Positions 1 through 4,924 of a stretch of 5,489 nt of DNA are shown here, piece by piece (position 1 is the first letter of the stretch; every line of letters starts with the position of its first letter). The notes under the pieces are model-generated. The model did not search any database, was not told where the DNA came from, and worked only from the letters and a program-made list of their open reading frames with translations. A program made the position numbers and the translations under genes. Source of the stretch: Clostridia bacterium (GTDB taxonomy: Bacteria > Bacillota > Clostridia > Oscillospirales > CAG-272); the NCBI GenBank assembly GCA_017408535.1, contig JAFQUL010000059.1:1-5489 (forward strand). The letters are read 5' to 3'.

Positions 1-2
1 CC

Positions 3-74
3 GTGGAGTTTGATTTGGCGGTCTGAAAACCGCCATTTTGGGCATTGAAATGCCCAAAAACATCAAACGTCCGC
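3..74. repeat. Three-way-junction palindromic element
   Basis: An outer stem pairs 3-14 with 62-74: 12 pairs with one bulged G at 69 and one T-G wobble (4 with 73). It encloses two perfect hairpins. The first has arms TGGCGGT at 16-22 and ACCGCCA at 29-35 with a 6-base loop. The second has arms TTTTGGGCAT at 36-45 and ATGCCCAAAA at 50-59 with loop TGAA. Hardly any base is left unpaired, so the fold is unlikely to be chance. It lies downstream of the phosphopantetheinyl transferase gene and may extend beyond the left edge. No T-tract follows either inner hairpin on either strand, so neither is a standard intrinsic terminator. A dispersed REP-like palindromic repeat or a structured RNA are both possible; the sequence alone does not decide. 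Confidence 0.6.
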
Positions 75-77
75 ATC

Positions 78-155
78 AAATTACTTCGTAATTTACGAAA
101 ATTTCTCCTTTCGGAGAGATTTTCGTGGGGGGTGATCGCTTAACGCGACACCCCC
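78..155. repeat. Three tandem hairpins downstream of the PPTase gene
   Basis: Three inverted repeats follow each other almost without gaps. AAATTAC (78-84) pairs with GTAATTT (88-94) around a 3-base loop. Positions 95-108 pair with 113-126 in a 14-pair stem with a TTTC loop (GAAA on the minus strand) and one wobble at 103/118. GGGGGTG (128-134) pairs with CACCCCC (149-155), extended by TCGC (136-139) with GCGA (145-148), with one bulged A at 135. The last hairpin begins five bases after the PPTase stop codon, so it could end or protect that transcript. However, no T-run follows it on the minus strand. Together with the element at 3-74 it makes a 153-base block that is nearly all paired. Confidence 0.6.
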
Positions 156-160
156 ATGAT

Positions 161-799
161 CTATTCCTTTATGCACACAGAGGTTATATAACCCGCGGGG
201 GACATCTCTGACGAAAAGGTATATCCGACGGGGCCGATTATATCTGAGCCCACGGTCTTAAAGGATACCGATCTGAGTCCTCCCGCAAGTCCCGTTCCGA
301 TAGCCTTGAGATACGCTTCCTTAAGGGTCCATAATCTCAGAAGTTTAAGAGACAGCGTTTCTCTCTCGGTCTCTTCTATATCCTCATCAGAAGGGATATT
401 TAACGAGCCGAAGATATCTTCGCGCTCATCCTCTGTACATATCATTGCCGCCATACCGAGACGGACAGGCCGGATCTTCTCGATATCTATTCCCACAGGA
501 GAAGGTGAGGCGACGGCGGCCGCATACTCCCCCGAATGGCTGATGCTCACGTACAACGGGATATCCTTTACAAGCGGCTTACCGAGATCATCCTTTACTA
601 TCATAACTTTAGTCTCGTCAGCCCCGCTCAGCTCTGATACACAGCGCCGTGCCAGCAGCTCTCCGCAGAGGGAAAGCATCCTGTCATCGGGGTTTTTCTT
701 ACGGTCGATGGCACATCGTGAGGACTCGGAGAGTATACCGTATATTCTGCAGTATTCGTCTCTTTTAACTGAATTAATGCTGATACACTTTTTTATCAT
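161..799 (-). CDS. Sfp-type 4'-phosphopantetheinyl transferase
   Basis: This 212-residue cytoplasmic enzyme is predicted to move the phosphopantetheine arm of coenzyme A onto a conserved serine of acyl- or peptidyl-carrier proteins. Family motifs appear in order: GKP at 73-75, SISHSG at 85-90, the Mg-binding GIDIE at 103-107 (D105, E107), and WTLKEAYLK at 157-165 (W157, K160, E161, K165). The length fits the Sfp/Gsp/HetI group and is well above the roughly 120 residues of AcpS. The ATG at 799 is preceded by AGGAGG at 807-812 with 7-base spacing, which supports this start; the stop is TAG. It lies 71 bases downstream of the rubrerythrin stop, across a hairpin with a weak T-tail, so it may be read partly from the rubrerythrin promoter. 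No NRPS, PKS or carrier-protein gene is visible, so the substrate is unknown; the fatty-acid ACP is possible if the genome lacks AcpS. Confidence 0.93.
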   Translation of the reverse strand: MIKKCISINSVKRDEYCRIYGILSESSRCAIDRKKNPDDRMLSLCGELLARRCVSELSGADETKVMIVKDDLGKPLVKDIPLYVSISHSGEYAAAVASPSPVGIDIEKIRPVRLGMAAMICTEDEREDIFGSLNIPSDEDIEETERETLSLKLLRLWTLKEAYLKAIGTGLAGGLRSVSFKTVGSDIIGPVGYTFSSEMSPAGYITSVCIKE

Positions 800-830
800 C
801 TCCGCTCCTCCTCCCTTTTCTCTATAAGGG

Positions 831-859
831 AAATGCCGAAGCTAGGCACAGCTCCGGCA
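831..859 (-). terminator. Hairpin between rubrerythrin and PPTase genes, weak terminator
   Basis: On the minus strand TGCCGGAGCT pairs with AGCTTCGGCA: 10 pairs including one G-U, with a 6-base GTGCCT loop. Only TTT follows, before CCC and TT. The stem is strong but the T-tract is short, so this is probably a leaky terminator or a 3'-end stabiliser that lets some transcripts continue into the PPTase gene. Confidence 0.5.
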
Positions 860-870
860 CTCCGAACAAA

Positions 871-1404
871 TCAATAGTTTTCTTTTCTAACCTCGAAATA
901 GCTTCTCGGGTGCTTGCACACGGGGCAAAGCTCGGGAGCCTTCTTGCCCATGATAAGATGGCCGCAGTTACGGCACTCCCAGATAGTCTCCTCGCTCTTT
1001 TCAAACACAGCCTGGACCTCAACGTTGTTCAGCAGCTTGCGGTATCTCTCCTCGTGGGTCTTCTCGATAGCGGCAACCATACGGAACTGAGCAGCAAGAG
1101 CAGTAAAGCCCTCCTCCTCTGCGTCCTTTGCAAAACGGTCGTACATATCGGTCCACTCGTAGTTCTCACCCTCAGCGGCGTGAAGAAGGTTTGCGGCAGT
1201 ATCGCCAAGCTCGCCCAGAGCCTTGAACCAAAGCTTTGCGTGCTCCTTCTCATTGTTGGCGGTAGCCTCGAAAATAGCGGCTATCTGCTCATAGCCCTCT
1301 TTCTTTGCAACAGAGGCGAAGTATGTATACTTGTTTCTTGCCTGACTCTCGCCGGCGAACGCCTCAAGCAGATTTTTCTCGGTTTTTGTACCCTTAAGAT
1401 CCAT
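871..1404 (-). CDS. rbr: Rubrerythrin
   Basis: This is a 177-residue cytoplasmic non-haem iron protein; family members reduce hydrogen peroxide in anaerobes, usually with electrons from NAD(P)H via rubredoxin-type partners. The N-terminal four-helix ferritin-like domain (about 8-130) has E19 in AGESQARNKY, the ExxH pair E52/H55, an acidic cluster E96-E98, and a second ExxH pair E114/H117 before EERY. These match the di-iron ligand pattern. The C-terminal rubredoxin-like domain (about 140-177) has C144, C147, C160 and C163 in two CxxC knuckles for a single iron. Length and domain order are those of classical rubrerythrin. The ATG at 1404 has GGAGGG at 1412-1417 with 7-base spacing. A TATAAT box lies in the 48-base gap after dnaX, so it is probably transcribed on its own as well as by read-through from dnaX. 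It marks the host as an anaerobe. Confidence 0.97.
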   Translation of the reverse strand: MDLKGTKTEKNLLEAFAGESQARNKYTYFASVAKKEGYEQIAAIFEATANNEKEHAKLWFKALGELGDTAANLLHAAEGENYEWTDMYDRFAKDAEEEGFTALAAQFRMVAAIEKTHEERYRKLLNNVEVQAVFEKSEETIWECRNCGHLIMGKKAPELCPVCKHPRSYFEVRKENY

Positions 1405-1430
1405 TTTTTTACCCTCCGTAAATTAATTAA

Positions 1431-1460
1431 ATTATAGTTTATTTTTGTTATATCAGTTAA
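1431..1460 (-). promoter_or_regulatory. Likely sigma-A promoter of rubrerythrin
   Basis: A consensus TATAAT (-10) lies at 1431-1436 in the AT-rich gap after dnaX. The best -35 candidate is TTAACT at 1455-1460, with an 18-base spacer; it overlaps the last codons of dnaX. The -10 is perfect but the -35 is mediocre. Initiation would give a leader of roughly 20 bases that contains the ribosome binding site. No PerR-like operator was recognised. Confidence 0.5.
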
Positions 1461-3054
1461 ACTCGGAAAGAATATCTCCGCCGCTCTTTTTAGGTGCGTC
1501 CGCAGTACGGATGATGACCTGACCCGGGGTAACACCGCTGCCTACCACAGAGCCGAGAGACTCTGCAATAAGTGCGAGAGTTTCCGGCTTTTCAAGCATA
1601 CTCATGGCAAAAGCATTCTTTACACGTATCATATATCTGTCGCCGTCGCTCATTGCTACCGTACCGGTAAGGAAGCTGCTGACAGCCTTGTTTTTTTGCG
1701 ATATGCGGTCAATGACCTCGGGCCAGGAGGAGATAGCGGTAAAGGCCTTCTTTGCCGCCGCAGGCGGCTCAGCAGCTGTAGCAGGGGCTCGCTCCTCCGC
1801 TTTTTTGACCGTAACACCGGGAGCAGGCTCGCTCTTAGGCACAGAGGCCGCTTCAACGGGCTTTGCCGCGGGCTTTTCGGAAGCTGTGCTCTGGGGTGCT
1901 GATTTGATATTCATTATTCTCTCCTCAAGGGCGGAGACCCTTGCAGTAAGAGTAGCAAGAGAATCGTCAAGACTGTCGTCGCACATTCTCACCGCCGACA
2001 TCTCAGCGCATATCCGTCTGCGAGAGCTGCTTCTCTGCATTCTCGCCCCGCAGTCGTCAAGCTCTCTTGCGTTGGCGATAAGCCGCTCAAGAGTGTAACT
2101 GTCTGCTATTCGGCGGCACTCCTCTTCCTCAGAGGCGGTAAGCTCAAGATATCCGCCGCCGCGGGGGAAACTCTTTATTATTATCATATCACGGAAAAAC
2201 TCGGTAAGAGTCTGCCAGAAAACAGAAATGTCCACCGAGGAATTTTCTGCCCGTCCGATAACGGAAAAGCACTCTCCGATATTTCTGTCAGCTATAGCGG
2301 CTGCAAGCTCTGCAACAAGCTCGCGGGAGGATACACCGAGCGACTCGGATACCGCCTCCGCCGTAACCCTTTCACGTCCGCCTGCACACAGCTCAAGCAT
2401 ACTGACCGCATCTCTCATACCGCCGCGGCTCTGCTTGGCGATTATCGCCGCCGCATCATCGTCAATGAGGATACCCTCCGCATCGGAAATATGCTTAAGC
2501 CGGTCAACGATGACAGAGGAAGGTATGCGCCTGAAGTCAAAACGCTGACAGCGGGAAATTATAGTCGCCGGGAGCTTGTGAAGCTCAGTTGTGGCAAGGA
2601 TGAATATAACGTGTGACGGAGGCTCTTCAAGGGTCTTCAGCAATGCGTTGAACGCACCTGATGACAGCATATGCACCTCGTCTACGATATACACTCTGTA
2701 TTTCATATCTGCGGGGGTATACACCACCGCTTCTCTGATATCTCTGATATAATCGACACCGTTGTTGGATGCGGCATCCATTTCCACAACGTCTGTAGTC
2801 GCGCCCGAGTCGATAGCACGGCAAGCGGAGCATACACCGCAGGGATTGCCGTCGTGAGGATCAAGACAGTTTACCGCCTTAGAGAGAAGCTTGGCACAGG
2901 TGGTCTTACCCGTTCCTCTCGAGCCGCAGAAAAGATATGCGTGTGACAGTCTGTTCTCCGCCACCTCGTATCTCAGCACCGAGGTAATATGATCCTGCCC
3001 GCACACCTCACTAAATGATCTGGGGCGCCATTTTCTGTAAAGAGCCTGATGCAT
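1453..3054 (-). CDS. dnaX: DNA polymerase III subunit gamma/tau
   Basis: This 533-residue AAA+ ATPase is the clamp-loader motor of the replicative polymerase and, through its C-terminus, tethers the polymerase. The N-terminal signature ALYRKWRPRSF is at 4-14. Walker A GSRGTGKT is at 44-51, the zinc cysteines are C63, C72, C75 and C78, Walker B VYIVDEVHM is at 121-129, sensor-1 ATT is at 154-156, and the SRC arginine-finger motif is at 167-169. A helical collar domain (about 225-360) follows. Then comes a Pro/Ala/Lys-rich linker (about 384-436) and a short C-terminal tau domain. ATG 3054 has AGGGAGG at 3061-3067 with 6-base spacing. The gene follows the SRP RNA gene by about 40 bases, an order also known in Bacillus, and probably relies on read-through from the SRP promoter. 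A-runs at 1801-1806 and 1691-1697 could permit frameshifting to shorter forms. The usual followers ybaB and recR are replaced by rubrerythrin. Confidence 0.98.
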   Translation of the reverse strand: MHQALYRKWRPRSFSEVCGQDHITSVLRYEVAENRLSHAYLFCGSRGTGKTTCAKLLSKAVNCLDPHDGNPCGVCSACRAIDSGATTDVVEMDAASNNGVDYIRDIREAVVYTPADMKYRVYIVDEVHMLSSGAFNALLKTLEEPPSHVIFILATTELHKLPATIISRCQRFDFRRIPSSVIVDRLKHISDAEGILIDDDAAAIIAKQSRGGMRDAVSMLELCAGGRERVTAEAVSESLGVSSRELVAELAAAIADRNIGECFSVIGRAENSSVDISVFWQTLTEFFRDMIIIKSFPRGGGYLELTASEEEECRRIADSYTLERLIANARELDDCGARMQRSSSRRRICAEMSAVRMCDDSLDDSLATLTARVSALEERIMNIKSAPQSTASEKPAAKPVEAASVPKSEPAPGVTVKKAEERAPATAAEPPAAAKKAFTAISSWPEVIDRISQKNKAVSSFLTGTVAMSDGDRYMIRVKNAFAMSMLEKPETLALIAESLGSVVGSGVTPGQVIIRTADAPKKSGGDILSEFN

Positions 3055-3094
3055 TTTCTACCTCCCTTATGCCGTTTTACCGTCCTATAATAAA

Positions 3095-3394
3095 TTGACT
3101 GCGTAACAAGGCCATACACCCGAAAATCGAGCAAGCATCTCTATACTCATACCGCAATTCACGCTCGGAACAGGCACCCCCGCGGCACATCAGATAAACC
3201 GCTTAATGCTGCTTGGTTCCCCACCTGACATGGTTCACAGCCTCCGATTGCGCAGGACCCATTCTTCAACACGAGACACTACGGCGATATATAAAGACCC
3301 AGCCCTCAAAACGGGAAGCCACCCCTGCTATAGCGGATTTCAGGTACAGGATGCCGCTACTTTCCCGGCTGGTATGACCTTATTACGCAGTCAA
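3095..3394 (-). ncRNA. ffs: Large bacterial signal recognition particle RNA (6S/scRNA type)
   Basis: The RNA binds Ffh and directs co-translational membrane targeting. The S-domain is clear: on the minus strand GAACCATGTCAGGT leads to a GGAA tetraloop at 3217-3220 and then CCAAGCAGCATTAAGCGG, close to the B. subtilis scRNA. Upstream is GGGTCCTGCGCAAT, and the Alu domain carries TAGCGGC, CCTGTACC, ATCCGCT and AGCAGGGG, so this is the long Gram-positive form. The ends are set by a 23-pair terminal helix between 3372-3394 and 3095-3117. Its two non-Watson-Crick positions are U-G wobbles only on the minus strand, which supports the strand. The tetraloop closing pairs are GG/CC rather than the common CC/GG, a compensated swap. 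After the helix comes TTTATTAT, perhaps a leaky terminator, then dnaX. The exact mature ends are inferred; RNase III trimming, as in Bacillus, is likely. Confidence 0.95.
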
Positions 3395-3410
3395 TAATGA
3401 ATACTACGTT

Positions 3411-3439
3411 ATTATATCACATATTTTCCTTTTAATCAA
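3411..3439 (-). promoter_or_regulatory. Sigma-A promoter of the SRP RNA (and probably dnaX)
   Basis: TTGATT (-35) at 3434-3439 and a consensus TATAAT (-10) at 3411-3416 are separated by exactly 17 bases, with an extended TGA just before the -10. Transcription would start near 3404, about 10 bases before the SRP terminal helix. An imperfect inverted repeat, GGAAATAT at 3441-3448 against 3421-3429, spans the -35. Strength and position fit a constitutive stable-RNA promoter. Confidence 0.85.
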
Positions 3440-3467
3440 GGGAAATATTTTTACATCAGTAATTTTT

Positions 3468-4307
3468 TTATTTTCCGTTTTCTTTGCCCTTAAAGCCGAG
3501 GCCTCTTATTTCAGATGCATCGGTAAACACAACAAAGGCAGAGGGGTCTGCTTTCTCAATAAGCAGAGAGAGTCTCCTCCCTTCATTTTTCCGTATGGCA
3601 CACACCACCGCTGCCCTATCCTTGTCGCTGTACCAGCCTCTGCCGTAAAGGAGAGATACTCCCCTCTCCAGCTCCTCTGAGATAAGACTGCAGATCTCCT
3701 CGCTTTTATCAGAAAAGATAAATGCCAGTTTTCCTCTTTCGCTCCCTCGCATAACGTAGTCAAGAGACACGGTAAAGAAGAAAAGTGCTACCGCGGAATA
3801 AAATATACCCTCTGAGCTTCTGAGAGCAACAGCGGAGCCCAGCACCACGGCCGAGTCTATAACGGTAATAAGAACACCGGTCGAAAGCAGTCTGGTTTTG
3901 CGGCGGATGAGCCACACAATAATATCCGTTCCTCCCGTGGTATAGTCACGGGAGAACATAAGGCCGCATCCCACACCCATAGTCACACCGCCGAGAATGG
4001 CACAGAGCAGCGGATCACTTACACTTGTAGGCAAAAAAGTGAGAATATCCGAGGTGATCCCTGTCACCGCCACTCCTGTCAAAGCCCGAAGCACAAAGCC
4101 GTGCCCAAGAAATATCCACCCGCAAAGCAGAAGCGGTAGGTTTATCAAAATGATCATAAATCCGACGGGCAGACCCGTCAGTATATTTACCGTAGTCGCC
4201 ACACCGGTAACACCGCCGAGAACTATCTCCCCCGGCAAAAAGAAGAGGTTTACAGATGCACCGAACAGTATGCCGCCGAGGAGCAGAATAAAGCACTCGC
4301 TCAGCAC
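3468..4307 (-). CDS. YitT family membrane protein with C-terminal DUF2179
   Basis: This integral membrane protein has at least 279 residues; the family's substrate is not established. The N-terminal half (about 4-185) has about six hydrophobic segments and the family landmarks FFLPGEIVLGGVTG (22-35) and DYTTGGTDI (121-129). A soluble C-terminal domain (about 193-272; KLAFIFSDK, then GRGWYSDKDR at 222-231 and a conserved-looking VVFTDASEIRGLGF end) matches the cytoplasmic DUF2179 domain of YitT proteins. The start is uncertain. The GTG at 4307 has no ribosome binding site at a useful distance, while AGGAGG at 4346-4351 sits 8 bases before an in-frame ATA (4335-4337). Starting there would add a Lys/Arg-rich stretch, IKKKNKRLRR, typical before a first membrane helix. 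No ATG or TTG lies between. It follows the second peptidoglycan-binding gene by 85 bases, possibly in the same transcript, and precedes the SRP RNA promoter. Confidence 0.92.
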   Translation of the reverse strand: MLSECFILLLGGILFGASVNLFFLPGEIVLGGVTGVATTVNILTGLPVGFMIILINLPLLLCGWIFLGHGFVLRALTGVAVTGITSDILTFLPTSVSDPLLCAILGGVTMGVGCGLMFSRDYTTGGTDIIVWLIRRKTRLLSTGVLITVIDSAVVLGSAVALRSSEGIFYSAVALFFFTVSLDYVMRGSERGKLAFIFSDKSEEICSLISEELERGVSLLYGRGWYSDKDRAAVVCAIRKNEGRRLSLLIEKADPSAFVVFTDASEIRGLGFKGKENGK

Positions 4308-4345
4308 CCGCCGCAGTCTTTTGTTTTTCTTCTTTATTTCGCACC

Positions 4346-4351
4346 CCTCCT
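4346..4351 (-). promoter_or_regulatory. Shine-Dalgarno site bearing on the YitT start
   Basis: AGGAGG within GAGGAGGGG is the only strong ribosome binding site upstream of the YitT gene. It is 38 bases from the GTG at 4307, too far for normal initiation, but 8 bases from the in-frame ATA at 4335-4337. It therefore argues for a longer protein, by about 10 residues, using a non-standard or mutated start codon. A GTG at 4342-4344 is too close and in the wrong frame. Confidence 0.5.
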
Positions 4352-4392
4352 CGCTCTGTATTATTCTGTCCGGGAGAGAGGAAAATATCCCA

Positions 4393-4914
4393 TCAGCCGC
4401 TGTACCTTGTGATTATCCTGTTATATTCCGATACCAGGCGGTTACGGGTCTCGATATCCGCTTCTCCCGTTTCACCAAGGCCGTTGATACGCTGAAAATA
4501 TCTTATTGCCGCCTCTGTCTCGCTGTCATAAATATCGCTGTCAGGTATAGGTGCAAAGTCATAATACTGAGTCAGCTCAGATAGTATGAGCTTGAGAAAC
4601 CGTACCGGTGCACCGCCGCTTCCGGGCAGAATAGAATAAACGTCAGGCGAAAGCGGAAAAACGTAAAGGGGCAGAGGTACCGCACTTATAACGGCAAGAT
4701 ATTCAAGATATATCTCATCCCAGGTCCTTCTGTCGGTGATGCCGGTTACGGGAAGCCCCGCCCTTGCCTGCTGTTCTCTTACCGCTCTTCTTGTGCTGTC
4801 ACCGTATACTCCGTCTACAGTTACCTGCGACGGCTCGGCTCTGCCGCCCTCAATAGTCCTTAAATATCTCTGAAGCTCCCGTATAGCCTCGCTCCTTTGG
4901 CTAATATCGTACAT
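4393..4914 (-). CDS. Peptidoglycan-binding domain protein, two modules
   Basis: This 173-residue protein has no signal peptide or membrane helix. Two PG_binding_1-like modules are visible. Module one (about 8-70) has AIRELQRYL, then VTVDGVYGDSTRRAV and a LPVTGITDRRTWDEIY end. Module two (about 100-168) has PVRFLKLIL, then IYDSETEAAIRYFQRINGL and a GEADIETRNRL end. This fold binds cell-wall peptidoglycan, and clostridia often carry it in spore-cortex or wall proteins. No catalytic domain is seen, so any role is in binding or scaffolding. The ATG at 4914 is preceded by AGGAGG at 4919-4924, which overlaps the TAA of the upstream gene, implying translational coupling. The frame is the same as that of the upstream gene and the repeat spacing continues across the stop, so this may be the detached C-terminus of one larger protein. 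The TGA stop overlaps an ATG that opens only a 10-codon frame. Confidence 0.82.
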   Translation of the reverse strand: MYDISQRSEAIRELQRYLRTIEGGRAEPSQVTVDGVYGDSTRRAVREQQARAGLPVTGITDRRTWDEIYLEYLAVISAVPLPLYVFPLSPDVYSILPGSGGAPVRFLKLILSELTQYYDFAPIPDSDIYDSETEAAIRYFQRINGLGETGEADIETRNRLVSEYNRIITRYSG

Positions 4915-4918
4915 ATTT

Positions 4919-4924
4919 CCTCCT
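4919..4924 (-). promoter_or_regulatory. Ribosome binding site overlapping an upstream stop codon
   Basis: AGGAGG begins inside the TAA of the upstream gene (4924-4926), and the ATG at 4912-4914 follows after 4 bases. This is the layout of a coupled reinitiation site. It supports real translation of the downstream protein from 4914 rather than simple loss of the C-terminal part by a nonsense change. Confidence 0.7.

Noticed and set aside
3..74. tRNA or integron attC site
   Set aside because: The fold is a three-way junction of about tRNA length, but there is no T-loop TTC motif, no D-arm or proper 7-base anticodon loop, and no paired GTTRRRY/RYYYAAC core expected of attC.
1..160. CRISPR array
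   Set aside because: The inverted repeats differ from one another and no direct repeats with regular spacers are present.
306..827. Long plus-strand open frames, such as 306-827, 910-1437, 1604-2098 and 3997-4584
   Set aside because: Each lies antisense to a gene with clear family motifs, lacks recognisable domains and has low-complexity Ser/Arg/Leu-rich translations, so they are shadows.
3206..3397. A 63-codon plus-strand frame inside the SRP RNA region
   Set aside because: It is antisense to a well-supported structured RNA with a promoter, and the translation has no recognisable features.
4342..4344. GTG start of a 109-codon frame at 4015-4344
   Set aside because: It abuts the ribosome binding site with almost no spacing and overlaps the YitT gene in another frame, with an unremarkable translation.
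4353..4392. Promoter for the YitT gene in the gap after the second peptidoglycan-binding gene
   Set aside because: TAATAC has a weak -10 resemblance with only TTTTCC at a possible -35, too poor to call.
4364..4393. Short frame of 10 codons starting at the ATG overlapping the TGA of the second peptidoglycan-binding gene
   Set aside because: It is very short, has no distinct ribosome binding site and no regulatory codon pattern, so a leader peptide cannot be supported.
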